A stretch of 64,000 nt of DNA from NCBI RefSeq assembly GCF_963966145.1, contig NC_091046.1, forward strand, positions 12,896,001 to 12,960,000, in the 5' to 3' direction. The notes under the pieces are model-generated. The model did no database searches, was not told the origin of the DNA, and saw only the letters and a list, made by a program, of their open reading frames with translations. Positions 48,214-59,238 of the stretch are shown here, in pieces (the first letter of the stretch is position 1; every line of letters begins with the position of its first letter). Made by a program: the position numbers and the translations under genes. Origin of the DNA: Tenebrio molitor (lineage: Eukaryota > Arthropoda > Insecta > Coleoptera > Tenebrionidae).

Positions 48214-48349
48214 TTATGCAATGAGTTTCTGTGTAAATTGGGCTTTTCTAATTGCCCGAGGAACAAGATTAAAACATGAGCGTAGCGAGGGTTTTAAGGC
48301 CTCGAGGGCAATTAGAAAAGCCCAATTTACCCAAAAACGAGTTGCATAC
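48214..48349. repeat. Palindromic repeat, about 136 bp
   Basis: Arms pair over about 44 bp around GGGCTTTTCTAATTGCCC; the centre has GAGCGTAGCGAGG and GGCCTCGAG. Both strands give overlapping open frames by virtue of the palindrome (for example 48221-48514), which I do not accept as a gene. Confidence 0.7.
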
Positions 48350-50145
48350 AAAATTTTATTGTTTGAAACGACGTCCCTGAAGCTTCCAAATCTTTTAAAA
48401 ATGGTTTCGCATTTGCTTTTGACGGTTTTGACAAATTTTTCAAGACCTGTCAGAAATGTAACGTTGAATGTGTTGTCTAGGGCAGCGGTTCGTTATCTGC
48501 TCGTTTGGCTTTAGGGCAGTTAAGAGGCAGTTTACAAAGGAGAAAAATGAGAATTTATGACAGTTGAAAACAATAAAATGTATAAGCTCTTAATAACATT
48601 TTGTCTGTAATATTTCAAGAATTATATGTTGAGTGATTTCAATGATAACATAATTCATACTTAGATCCAATTTACTCTGAAAATAAATGTCAGGGAATTG
48701 AATTAGTTAGTTTAAATATATGGATTTCCTCTTCCTCGTCTCTGGACTTAGTAAATAATGAATGCAGGACTGATTGTATAAAAAGACGAATCTTGACATC
48801 AGAAAGTGGCAACTCCTCTGATAGATCTGTATGAATTTAAATAAACATGACCTAAAAGAGCTGATTGCGCTGCTTCGTTGCTAATCCTGGGTTGATGCTT
48901 TTTGTTTTGAATTGATTCACTAACCTGAAAGCTTTTCGCCCGATTTGGTACATATGCGTCAAAAACATTTTAATCTGCATGCAATTCATTAAAACACCCA
49001 GATAACAGTCCGGGTTTAGCTAATGATGGAAATAAATTCTCACCACTCGACTGTACCAAAACTTGAACAACAATCACCGAATTTATAAAAAAAGCAGATT
49101 AATGAAGTGTGTCTTTAAAAAAATACTTGTGTGAAAAGGGCCACTATTGTAAGAAATGCGTAAAGATATGACTGAAGTATATATTAGACGATTCTACACC
49201 TTCATAATTATTATGAAGTTTAGTGTTGCTAATCTTGGCAGTGCAGTTTGTTAACATTTACAGGGGGTCGGTATCCTACAATAATAATTGTAGTGCTATA
49301 AAAATAAAATAACAGATTTTTGTCCACGACAAAATTCTTGGCGATAAACAGTGGAATTTATAACAAAGAGTTCTGATTTTACCGTTGGCAACGCTGAAAA
49401 AATGTTGCAAAATGAGTTAGTCTTAAAAATGTAACTACCTAATGGATACAGAAAATATTAACACCAGATCAGAAACGTTTTCAACAATTAATTTTCAAAA
49501 TAAAGTTAATCATCATCACTCATCAGCTAGGATACGAATGAATTTCTTGAAAGATTTGTTATGCTGGATGAAACTTGCGTTCACCACTTTAACCCAGACT
49601 GAAAACGCTGATTTGTGGAATGAAGGCACTACGGTTCACCTTCTCGAAAATTCCGTGTTACAAACTCAGCAAGAAAAGATATTGCAACGGGTTTTGGGGT
49701 TCTGGTAGAATGCTTTTAGTTACGCATTGGCCACGTGAAGAGAGTATCACAGGGAAATGTTATGTTAAGTTCCAAAATGGAGATGGAATGTACAGTTCCA
49801 TCTGAACAATTTTCCAACTTTCTAGACCTCCACGTCTATGATCATTCTTCTCTATGTCAAATTTAAAATTTTTATGCAAGATAAGAATTTACAAATTCTT
49901 AGTATTCTTAGTAGTACAAATAATTAGTATTTATTTTCAAAATTAAAAGACAAGGTACTTTCATGGCAGATAATTTACTGACAATTAAACAATGATGACG
50001 GACGTAAATGAGTAACTAGAGGCGCAAACAGAAAATGATTTTTCCGAGGATTTTTCTAAGGATATCAAAACATTTTTTGTAATATCTAGTTGTTAAAGGT
50101 GGCTTTCCGGACTGTTTGTCACCATGTAAACAACCTCATAACGGC
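48350..50145. other. Intergenic sequence
   Basis: No gene recognised. An 88-codon frame at 49442-49708 has no motif. Confidence 0.4.
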
Positions 50146-50956
50146 CGAAGTCCGTTAAGGGTGTCCGTTATGAGCGGGAGCGGCCGTTATGAATGACTAA
50201 ATAACTATAGCAACGTAGATCTAAATTTTATTTTTCAACTTTTTTACAATTGGTACAATAATTAATGTTTAATGTTATGGGACACACCTTGAATTAATCG
50301 AAATCCGTATGCCACTAGCAGATAGATGTAGACGAAATCGAAGATGATGCTTCCGAATTTTAACACCAACACAAGCGCGATTTTGCAGGGAATAACGATG
50401 ACTTCACTTGCTCTGCAGCCATCCGGACATCCGGAATATCTTGATCGCGATTTTTTATTGATTTCGGTCGTTTATTTTCAACGAAAATTTAAGTATTGAA
50501 CAAATCTGACAAACAGCAGCAAATGTAGACAAGATCAAAGATGATGCTTCACAATTTTAACACTAACACAAGCGCGATTTTGCAGCCAATAACGATGACC
50601 TCACTTCCGGACATCAGGAATATCTTGATTGCGATTTTTTATTGATTTCATTCATTTATTTTCAACGGAGAGTTAAGCGTTGAACAAATCTGACAAACAA
50701 CTTTTTTTTTCACAAACAATGGTTGACATGACGACATCCTCCGCACACTTATTAATCATTCGGTTTTTTCGATGGCGTTGAAAAAAATGTATTTCAAGAA
50801 GATAATTGTGAACGAATCGTAAAGATATTACAAAAACTATTGTACAATACACGTCCGTTAGGGCCTTTACTGCCTCGCCAGTATTATTCGACTCGCTTTG
50901 CGAGCTCGTCTCACAAAATCTCTAGCTCGGCTGTAAAGACTATCCTAACGGACTTC
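50146..50956. mobile_element. Possible inverted-repeat element containing a tandem duplication
   Basis: GAAGTCCGTTA at 50146 is complemented by TAACGGACTTC ending at 50956, and further GTCCGTTA words cluster at both ends. Next to the left end TCATAACGGCCG (50136) is complemented at 50181-50192. Inside are two 180-197 bp tandem units. No frame supports a transposase. The boundaries are uncertain. Confidence 0.35.
50327..50702 (+). repeat. Tandem duplication, two units of about 197 and 179 bp
   Basis: Units start TGTAGAC at 50327 and 50524 and share ACAAGCGCGATTTTGCAG, AATAACGATGAC and GCGATTTTTTATTGATTTC. The second lacks about 18 bp present in the first after TCACTT. Divergence is moderate. 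Confidence 0.75.
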
Positions 50957-50966
50957 TACTGTAAGA
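50839..50966. repeat. Palindromic repeat, about 128 bp
   Basis: ACACGTCCGTTAGGGCCTTT and its loose complement (50933-50960) flank GACTCGCTTTGCGAGCTCG, again a CpG-bearing GAGC/CTCG centre. It overlaps the right end of the possible element above. Confidence 0.6.
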
Positions 50967-53498
50967 TACTATTAACACCGCTATACACTCGTAACCCCTT
51001 TTACTGATAGACTTTACGTCTTTAAATTCTGATTTTAAAACATAATGTGGTAAAAAATACTAAACTCGCCATGTTGATTGTTTTAAGCTGTTCAATATAC
51101 CTTTGGAAGACCTGCAGAACGATTCGCGGCACTTGTAATGTTCCTGTACGTTGTTTACTTAGTGGAATGACAGCTGTTTATCTAAACGGATTTTCAGTAC
51201 AATTTCGATACAACTGTTTTTGAAATTATTGATTCCTATAACAATAAGCTGAATGATATGATGAATTTTTATGCAGCGTTCTACTGTTTATCGCGTAGCA
51301 TCTGCGTAGCTAAGTGTGGTCATGTGTCTCCGTGTCTGTCAAAAAGCGTAAAATCTATTGGGAATAGAATTTACGAATTAGGTGTCTATGATGAGAAATA
51401 GAAGTATTTTTCAAGTCTTTTGTCTCTACGATAGGATCAATAAATGATAAAGTACTCTGATACTTTTCTCGTGGCAGCTATATTTACAAAAAATGTAATA
51501 GTGAATCTAAAATATATTTTTCTAAAGTGATACCTACCTCAAATATTTTTTATTTCATACTGTACCTTCTTTGTTTCTATGATTGATTGCAATTTTTAAG
51601 TAAACAAGTGTCCTATTTTAAAATATTTGTTAATTTCTAACTAGCTGTTGAAACGATCCTTGTGTTTTGAAAAATGTTCCAAATATTTTATGTTTGATCC
51701 GTGCAAGATTGAGTGAGTAATCGTTGGCATCTTGGCCGGCGCGTACTAAATGTCACAAACAAAGCAATCAACTTTACCTTTAACTGGACAGTTCTTATAA
51801 ACAATCGGCTTTTGTTAAGAGCAATTTATATCCTTTATTGCTTTGTGTCACGACATCCAAAACACAAAACCTCGGCCGGAGCAACTCGACAAAAGTCAAC
51901 TGGCAAGTAAAGCATTGTTAGTGAACCGGTGCGGCAAATGCGAGCGGTCCGGCTCAGACACTCAAAAAACCATCTTACAAAACCTAAATTACCCTACCTC
52001 GGAAACGGCTCTATCTATTTATTACCTCACTGCGGTCTCCTACAAAAAGTCTCGCAAAAAGGGCGAGCACCAGTCCCAACTTGCGACCTACGGACGCGGA
52101 GTCGGATGGGTTAACCCTGTTGATGTGATGTTGGTAGGAAGTTTGACTTGAGGATTTACAAGCTACTTAGCTTCGTCCACATTGTGCACCATACAAAAGC
52201 AAGCAATCTAATTAATATATTGAAAATGGACAAAGGTACAAAGGGGTCCCAGAAACACGAGAATACGTTTTTGACTCCATTGTCCCTGTGCTCGTTCATA
52301 TAGTTCTCTTTATAATTTAGGTGTCTATTTTACTGAATAGCACTAGCTAACAACTGATTAAACAGTTTTTATTTTTTTAAAGAAATGTTATGAAATAATT
52401 CTTAATATTTAGGGCAGACAAGTAGTCCGTTGATTTAATAAACATACGAGTTGTATGAAATTTAGACGGTATTATCAATTTGCCGACAGGGAAGGTCTAT
52501 CCCCGAACGTATGTCACTTTTCTAACATTTATTAGTGTACACCTGCTGAAAATCGGGTCCTTTCATATTTTTCGTTAGTACTACTACTAAAAATATTCCC
52601 GATCACTCGCCATAAAATACTTGTCAGCAAAAGTGTGAGGATATCATAAAAAAACATGAAAAAATTGAATTCTATACCATGTGAACCTTATTGTAATAAT
52701 TTGCAGTAAATTTATTTTTAGATTGGTGGAATTAGAATAAGATACTTTCAAAGATATGACTTGAAAGAAAGAATTATTGAGTTATACGTTATTATTAGCG
52801 AATTGTCCGTTTTTCATTATCCGTTAATTTTTTGATATACCCCTCAATTCGAAGCTTTAGCTCTTAATCCATCAGTGAGCCATAAGTGGTTGAGCTTGTC
52901 AGTGTCCATCCATCTGTCCGAGGGAGCATTAAATGGTAACCTGCAAAGGGAAACCACCACAACCCGTGCAGTAGGGAATTCTCTGATGTGTATATGCGAT
53001 ACAGAGAGATAACACATGATTATATGGTACGTTTGATCTACAGCGGGATGCTGCAATCAATCTGTCTTAATTTGAGTGGACTGTCACCTATGCCTAAGTA
53101 ATTAGTGGTGGATTTAATTTGGTTATCGTGTTTACAACATATTAATCTCTACATGAGGTATTATTTCGAACATCATGAAAAATTGTGCACCGGAGAATGA
53201 TACATTTCTCTGTTGTTATTGCTTTTTCACTTAAATTGTCGATATTGTAAAGAACTGCAAGTATCGATCGTGTACAAAAACACCTCCGAGCGACCGGATA
53301 AATATTGCGTAGGAATTCAACCGTAAGATGAAATATCCTATTATATAAATATGGAAGAATGAAAACGTATCCCGGAATCACTTAAAACCGATTTATGAAT
53401 ACGAGTACATCCGACCCACACATACGTTGGATATGTTTTACGATATTTACCCAAATACTAAATAGAAAATTGCCTCGAAAATTGCGTTATCGATATAC
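50967..53498. other. Intergenic sequence with a GC-richer patch
   Basis: 51710-52150 is richer in G/C and has three overlapping short plus frames, none with a motif; it might be an unrecognised first exon or old transposon. The rest is A/T-rich. Confidence 0.4.
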
Positions 53499-53540
53499 AG
53501 GGTGTAACAGAAAAAAGTGCATTTATTTTGGTCATTGTTC
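53499..53540 (+). mobile_element. Solitary tip of a TACAGGGTGTAACAGA element
   Basis: ATACAGGGTGTAACAGAAAAAAGTGCATTTATTTT resembles the terminal repeat of the intact MITE at 61285-61630 (same GTAACAGAAATAAGTACATTAATTTT order). No partner end was found before the LTR element at 53692. Confidence 0.45.
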
Positions 53541-53691
53541 GCTTTATAGCTACTTCTGGAATTTTCCCGTTTTTTCTGGCTAGAGAGCCTCAGGGCGTCC
53601 TCCTACATCCTTTTTCTCCATTCAAACCTTCTGCAAATGAATTTTCCTTACCCTTTAGTTATACTAAGACATTGGCGCGACCTTGACGCGA

Positions 53692-53803
53692 CAATCAACA
53701 AAAAAACAAAAGTTGTTAATACAAAAATTAAAAAAAGTAAAGTCAACTTGACAGCGACCGCGTGCTACTTGATCGGTGCCTAGCGTCTCGCTTACTGGTA
53801 ACA
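53692..53803 (-). repeat. 3' LTR, truncated
   Basis: Starts TGTTACCAGTAAGCG at 53803 and matches the first 112 bp of the 5' LTR almost exactly, then stops abruptly at 53692. The last 58 bp of the LTR are missing and unrelated sequence (ending CTTGACGCGAC) follows. Confidence 0.8.
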
Positions 53804-53815
53804 ATCTCCCCTACC
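53804..53815 (-). other. Polypurine tract of the LTR element
   Basis: GGGTAGGGGAGAT lies directly before the TGTTACC start of the 3' LTR, exactly where the plus-strand primer of an LTR retroelement is expected. Confidence 0.75.
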
Positions 53816-53921
53816 CGCAAAGACGCTAGACACCTAATGTTGGTCGCAATCTCTCTATTAATAAAAATAGACAGCTAGGTTGCGGTAATTGTTTTTTTGT
53901 CTGTTGGGCGCCACTGAAGGT

Positions 53922-54206
53922 TTACCCTCCTCCAGAAGGGGTTGTTGGTGGTTGGTGGTTATTATCCGGCCTCAGGCGGTCGACGTAATGGCTTCGACCG
54001 TCCGTCCTCGGTCTCCACCAGGTAGGCATAACCGACGCGGAAGACGACCTGGTGTTCTGGAGCTTGACGAACACCAGGTTCTGGGGGTGGTCGTTGACGT
54101 TGTTGAAGAGCTGAGTCCTGTTGTGGCAGCGGCAGTCGGCGCTGATGTCGACGTTCTGCATCAGGACGTTGTTCTCGTGGTGGCTTTTCTTGCGTGTGTT
54201 GTGCAC
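53922..54206 (-). pseudogene. Integrase C-terminal-like remnant of the LTR element
   Basis: The minus frame from 54206 includes NLVFVKLQNTRSS and, near its end, HYVDRLRP; the latter, preceded by a DGRS, is typical of the final beta-strand region and tail of Ty3/gypsy integrases. Part of the expected sequence between these two points lies in a neighbouring frame (about 54056-54015), so small indels are likely. No zinc-binding or DDE residues remain. Confidence 0.45.
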
Positions 54207-55085
54207 CGAGTGTTGTTGAAAGTTGAGGTGTTGGATCGTGTTGTGGTTGTGGTGGTCGTAGCTGCTGTTGACGGTCTGATCGGTGAGGTCGCGTCAAGAT
54301 CACAGCAACGACTTTCGAGAGTTGGGCCGGAACGGGACCTGGTTCTGATGGGAGAGCGGCCGAAAGTGCGAGTTTCCCTTGCTGTGGCGGGTGTTTCTCA
54401 GCGGTCGTTTCAGCGGCTGGAAGTTGAAGATCATCGTCGAGTTTCTTATCAGTTCGTTCAGCTGAAACTGCAGGTGCATCTTCTGGTGGCGGAGCTGCAG
54501 TTGTCATTTCTCCATGTTCACGCTCGAGTGGAGGTTGTGCACGTTGATAAGATTCTCGGTCGCCGATGGGTTCGATGTCAACTTGGCCAGCTTGTTTGTC
54601 GTCTCGAACAGTATGAAGGTCTGGTTCTCGGTTCTCGATGGGTTCTTGAGAGTGGTATAGATATCCAGTCTTTTGAGAAGGGAATTCCTCTGCTGCGTCG
54701 TCAGCTGTCATATCACTGGCAGCATCTTTTTCGTCAAGGTAAGCTCCACCTGGAGCTTGGCGATCAGCTGGTCCTTGGGCTCGTTCTGGGACTGGATCTG
54801 GTGGGTGTTGTGGTCGCTGATGGTGGCCCTGGTTTGGCCCACCGGCGAACGGCACGTGTGACACCACGTCAGCGGGGTGGCGTGGTTGCGGTGGTTCTTG
54901 CAGACGACTTGGATCGATTACCAGGAAACGGCACGTGGCAATGAACTTCTCCTCCGTGATTCGTTTTGCGATACGTCTTTTCCTTGAAAGAAAGCTGTCG
55001 GTTGACTCACCGACGGCTTGCCTGGTTCCGTAGTACTGCGCGTGGAGTTCGATCACGATCTCGGGGCCTCCGTACTTGTTCACTA
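54207..55085 (-). pseudogene. Gag continuation and proline/glutamine-rich linker of the LTR element
   Basis: A frame running from about 55085 that opens with NKYGGPEIVIELHAQYYGTR and includes SFLSRKRRIAKRI and EEKFIATCRFLVIDPSRL, consistent with the middle of a gag protein. It then becomes very rich in Pro, Gln, Arg and Glu with no known motif. It is one frame away from the gag start, so a single-base indel near 55090 separates them. The opposite strand also has a long frame (53889-54944) but that is a composition shadow. Confidence 0.5.
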
Positions 55086-55411
55086 CGGCCGGCCCTCTTC
55101 AAGTCTTCGTATGTTGGCGCGAATGGTGCGTTATGGCTCCACCATTCGGCTGCTGAACCTCGGAGTCGCGTTGCGATTTTGTCCCGCCACAACGCGGGGT
55201 TGGTTGTGGCGAGCCCTTTTTCGCAAAGTTCCAGGAAATTTTGTGGGTCCTCGTGGTCGAGGCCGGAAAATTCTGGGAGCTGGAGCGTCTCCGCCGGTGT
55301 GGTGACGAGGAATTGTTCCATGAAGGCCGTGGGAGCATCGACATCCTTCTTGGTGAGGGTCGAAGCCCAGGCTATCAGGTCCTGTTCCTGTTGAGAGCGA
55401 GTCTCGACCAT
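55086..55411 (-). pseudogene. Gag N-terminal part of the LTR element
   Basis: ATG at 55411 lies about 65 bases past the primer-binding site. It encodes MVETRSQQEQDLIAWASTLT, then LPEFSGLDHEDPQNFLELCE, LATTNPALWRDKIATRLRGS and AAEWWSHN. The PEFSG...DPQNFL and L-x-G-x-A-x2-WW pattern is typical of the retrotransposon gag domain, the structural protein of the particle. The true frame is lost near 55090 and the original reading ends in a short nonsense tail. Confidence 0.7.
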
Positions 55412-55475
55412 GATGATATGCCCGGTATCTCAGGGTAGTCGGTTCTTTTTTCTATCCAGAGAAAAACACTCGGGA

Positions 55476-55493
55476 GCCCCACGTTGGGCGCCA
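55476..55493 (-). other. Primer-binding site of the LTR element
   Basis: TGGCGCCCAACGTGGGGC begins 4 bases after the end of the 5' LTR (TTCA at 55498). TGGCGCC at this place is the usual tRNA-primed start in insect Ty3/gypsy-like and retrovirus-like elements. The same GGCGCCCAAC word also occurs at 53907-53916, near the far end. Confidence 0.8.
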
Positions 55494-55497
55494 AAAT

Positions 55498-55667
55498 TGA
55501 ACCGGCCCGGCTTTGAGAGAATTCAGTAATGAAGAAATGAAGGTTTTATTTAATTCAATCAACAAAAAAACAAAAGTTGTTAATACAAAAATTTAAAAAA
55601 GTAAAGTCAACTTGACAGCGACCGCGTGCTACTTGATCGGTGCCTAGCGTCTCGCTTACTGGTAACA
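55498..55667 (-). repeat. 5' LTR, 170 bp
   Basis: Begins TGTTACCAGTAAG and ends GGGCCGGTTCA, with an AATAAA at about 55546 as the likely poly(A) signal and the primer-binding site right after it. A short LTR for the class. Confidence 0.8.
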
Positions 55668-56178
55668 GTATACTGTTTTATTCACAATCAATCATTTAAT
55701 AAAACAAGCAACATTATAATAATAAAAAATAAATAAAAACCAACCTCCGTAATATTATCGTTTATTTCGGCAAAATATTAAAACTTAGTAGGCGCGCACG
55801 ATTGAGATTGCATTAAATTTTAGTTCACAAAAGTCAAACCAAATTGACATTTGCTCACATTTTTTAACAAACGAAATGTGCTATATTGAAATAGAGAATT
55901 GCGGGAATCCGCACACAAATTAACACTCAATCTCTTACCTGAGAAAAGTAAATTACGATATCAGAAAAACGTACACAAATTTTCGTGATTGGTGCGATAG
56001 TAACGCCACCACAGGTCAGTTATGTGTTTCATTACTAACCGCTTACGACTCATTACTGACTCCTCTTTTCATCATTACTGACCGGTTGATGTGTACACGA
56101 GTAATCACTCACTTTCTAACCTTTAAGAGGTTAGAAAAGCTGTACGTTACTAACCGATTGTGAATAATAGTATATTAT
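55668..56178. mobile_element. Possible MITE next to the LTR element
   Basis: GTATACTGTTTTATTCACAATC at the left and GATTGTGAATAATAGTATATT at the right are imperfect inverted copies about 490 bp apart. The left tip coincides with the LTR boundary, so the LTR element may have landed at or within this element. The interior has repeated TTACT(G/A)AC words (56030-56090) and no frame. Confidence 0.5.
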
Positions 56179-56185
56179 GATACGA

Positions 56186-56288
56186 GTCTTATAAGAAGCA
56201 TTTTATCAACGCACGGTTTTAGAGCACGACGAGCGTAGCGAGGAGTGCCCTAAAGGAGTAAGTGCGATAAAATGTCTTATAAACGAGA
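56186..56288. repeat. Palindromic repeat, about 103 bp
   Basis: AGTCTTATAAGAAGCATTTTATC pairs with GATAAAATGTCTTATAAACG; the centre holds GAGCACGACGAGCGTAGCGA. Same centre type as at 48270. Confidence 0.65.
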
Positions 56289-56542
56289 TGTCATACAGTA
56301 TTTTTTCTACTTTGCCACTTTTTCAATGAAAAAAAATAATTTAAAATTTAAAACCGTTATAGTTGAAGGATTCCACCCAAGGTCACGTCTGCGGTCTGCC
56401 GCGACACCACAGTATCCGTCAAAATTAAAAAATTAAGTTTCACTATTTTTAGTACATATTATTATAATATCACGCCTTTTCCGCAAAACAGTATCGTAAT
56501 AGCATCAGTACGAACGCAAAGTAGAAAAAAATACTTATCATT

Positions 56543-56642
56543 CAGAGTAGAAAGTCTTTTTGTGCTTCGCCTAGTTGCGACCTCGACTTCGTCTCGGTCT
56601 TCAATCTCTGGGCTTAACACAAAAAGACTCACACCTACTCTT
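56543..56642 (-). repeat. Palindromic repeat, family copy 2
   Basis: The reverse complement of this unit aligns with 18501-18600, sharing GAGACGAAGTCGAGGTCG and both AGAGTAG and CTACTCTG-type tips. Confidence 0.65.
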
Positions 56643-56752
56643 TATATAATTCACTATTTACGAACCTGGATAAAGTGTTTCTGACAGACATTTTAATTTT
56701 TTGTGTCCACTTCGTACAAGAGAAACATTCTTCCATTTTTATACTGTTTTTA

Positions 56753-56891
56753 TTTTGGTTGTCCTCTTTTGTTAATTGTATTTCACTATTTCTCAAAACT
56801 ATTTCATATTTACGTCACTTTAACATTTAATAGAGATAGGAAATAGTTTTGAGAAATAGTGAAATACAATTACAAAAGAGGAAAACCAAAA
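56753..56891. repeat. Foldback repeat, 139 bp with 52-bp arms
   Basis: TTTTGGTTGTCCTCTTTTGT and on at the left, its near-perfect complement ending GAAAACCAAAA at the right; only a 35-bp loop separates them. No coding sign. It would form a long hairpin RNA if transcribed. Confidence 0.8.
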
Positions 56892-58837
56892 GAAAAATTA
56901 GTCCAATGCAAATGAATTTGTTAATTACATACTGCGAAAATTGTTAATTTGTCAACGGTAAAAAAGTATATAATGTATGAAATTAAATTTCCTTTTTACA
57001 AACTTTTGCATCATCTACTGTGTTCTCTACAAATAGAATGTTAAGTCCAATTAGAACGGGGCTCATGTCATGAGTAGGAGTGGAATTCGTATTGTGTCAT
57101 TCCCAGTTATGTGCAATCAATAATTAAAAAGGATGGTACTTGTTGTTGGTGTGCAATGAGAGAGGAAAAACGAAAAAAAAAATCAGAAATACATATTTTC
57201 AAAGACTCTTAATTAGGACATATTGAAAGCATTGGTTTCAGGTATTGATCCTGAAATTATTCATCCTGCAATCGGGAACATCACAGACGTATCTACAAGT
57301 GCGCCAGATCTTTTTTCAACAATACTATTATTGTGACAAACTACAGGATAACAGCACAAAGAACAAGAGCAAGTATTGCAGAAACAGAATATTTTGTTGT
57401 AAGAGAAATCCTCGATGTCTGATAATTTTCTACACGTCGTGCCTTGTTAACGACGATCTCCCCGCTTCTCCCTCGACGTGGTCGGTTTTGCAGGGGAGAA
57501 GGTGACGCAAAATGGTATCTTTTAAACGAAACAGAACAACGCAACACCCGTTGCTATAGGAACTGCTTCATTTGTAATGTATTTGAGAACGTCCACAGTT
57601 TTTAGTTTATTTCTCTTTTCCGAAGTGTGTCGCGGGTTGTACGTCGTGTGTTGTCTCCTTGACAACAAGAGACCGCTGGCCTCGTCAATTCCTCAATGTT
57701 TATACTTCGTGAGCTTCCTTTTGATTGAATTTTATTTCGTTTTTGATTCGATCGTACGCACGACGTCCCGAGTTTTTACGCATTTTTATTCTAAATGCCG
57801 GCCGAGTTTGATGTATATGGCGTAAGGGTTTTAAAAATTCACAGTCGCAAAAGTTCCTCGCCTAAATAAAACCCGGCTGAAAAGTATTGTTTGGGAATAC
57901 GCAATAATTAATTTAATCATCCGACATCAATTGTTTCCAGTTAATGCCGACCCGAACAGTCTTATCGAATTCACTATAGCGTAAATTTTTCTCTGCAAAT
58001 AAAACAAAACTCAGAGTGGAAGCTCATTAGAGCAAACCGTGTGAAGCTGAGAAAGGTTTCGCTTGCTTGTCTGGGTTTGTCGACATAACTAAACTACTGA
58101 AACGGTATTGGAAATCAAGTATCTAATGCTGCTGAAATGCTCGCAATCTAAGGGTATATTCTTGATAGCTTCCCCACTTGCAACAAGGCTTTGCACTTCC
58201 AATATGCAGGTCTTCGACTGGGTCACTTACAATAAAGTGTTACATAATTCCCAAAGACGACGAAGGAGGAAAAACGGTCTCGTCGTGCAAAGCACTGCAA
58301 GTGTTTAATAGAATTTTCATAATTCAGCGACGAATTAACTTTATAACATGATTTCGTTAGTAACTTATTAAGATTAAACCATGTTTTGCTTGCTGCAATG
58401 CCATAAAACTTGCAGTATTTTTAACTCGATTAGCTTCTGTCGCAAGTCCAAAACATGTCTGCGGAGAGACTCGAGTATACTAAAGTCGACCGAAATTTTT
58501 CTTTGTGACTAATTGCACATCATAATCATCCACTCCGGCAAAAAGCCACGTCCTTTTACTACGATTTACGATCGCCGTCGTCCACAAATCTGTTTCTATT
58601 TATTGCACGAACAACTTATCTTTAATTTATTAAACGGCATTCAATTTGCTCGTGAGCAGTACAGCCCACAATTTTGGCACAAGGGATCTATAAAAGCAAA
58701 CAATTTATTGAATAGCAATTACAGAGTGTCAACAAAAATGCTTTTCATTAAGTCTAGTGTATTTTGACATGTTGTGTGATAATTAGGAAATTAATTCACT
58801 ATAAGAAATAAACCTATATTTCAAAATTGATTCATAA
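56892..58837. other. Intergenic sequence
   Basis: 57400-57830 is somewhat richer in CpG, with frames of 68-86 codons on both strands that show no motif. No gene is called. Confidence 0.4.
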
Positions 58838-59238
58838 TACAGTGCGCCCAGAAATGTGGTAGCAACTTTTACACAAAGTGTCACAAGATGGCACTTCCGA
58901 AAAGCCAAATTTGTTCAATCTTGCAACATTCAATTTTTGAATTTTTTCAAAAGAATATGTAAAGGAGGTTTTCCGAACAATTTTTACCCCCGTTTTGTGC
59001 ACTAAAATTTGTCGAGATGTTGCTCGAAGGGTTCAGTTATTCATTGAGCATAATGGTGGTCAATTTGAATATTTTCAATAAAATTTAAATTTGAATGTTT
59101 TATGTTTAACAATTCTTGGCATTTATTTATCTCAATTTAGATAGCGGCGTTGCCATGCATAAAAAAGGTCTCTGTAAAAAAGTGTCATCTTGCGGGACCA
59201 ATCGAAAAACTTGCTACCACATTTCTGGGCGCTCTGTA
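58838..59238 (+). mobile_element. Tc1/mariner-type deletion derivative with transposase C-terminus
   Basis: Terminal repeats TACAGTGCGCCCAGAAATGT and its complement, about 30 bp, are related to those at 2605-3068. At 59004-59081 a frame reads KICRDVARRVQLFIEHNGG and then QFEYFQ and stop, the typical last helix and tail of this transposase class. The rest of the gene is gone, leaving 401 bp. Confidence 0.75.

Larger units (their letters stand above)
53692..55667 (-). mobile_element. Internally deleted LTR retrotransposon (Ty3/gypsy-like)
   Basis: Reads on the minus strand: 5' LTR (55667-55498), primer-binding site, gag-like frame, a Pro/Gln-rich region, an integrase-tail-like stretch, polypurine tract, and a truncated 3' LTR (53803-53692). 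At just under 2 kb it lacks protease, reverse transcriptase, RNase H and most of integrase, so it depends on other copies. The 112 bp of LTR present in both copies differ at about one position, which suggests recent insertion. The left end breaks off inside the LTR, so no target duplication can be read. Confidence 0.8.

Noticed and set aside
48221..48514. 97-codon plus frame
   Set aside because: Its first half is a palindrome encoding similar words on both strands; no motif beyond it.
51713..52151. Three overlapping frames in a GC-richer patch
   Set aside because: None has a recognisable domain and they compete for the same DNA; no TATA or splice context tied to one of them.
53889..54944. 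351-codon plus-strand open frame, the longest-looking plus ORF
   Set aside because: It is antisense to the retrotransposon gag/linker region; its Val/Leu/Arg-rich composition is what a Pro/Gln/Asp-rich minus frame gives in antisense, and it has no motif.
57245..57825. Possible CpG-rich first exon
   Set aside because: No consistent frame, splice site or motif; only mild compositional shift.
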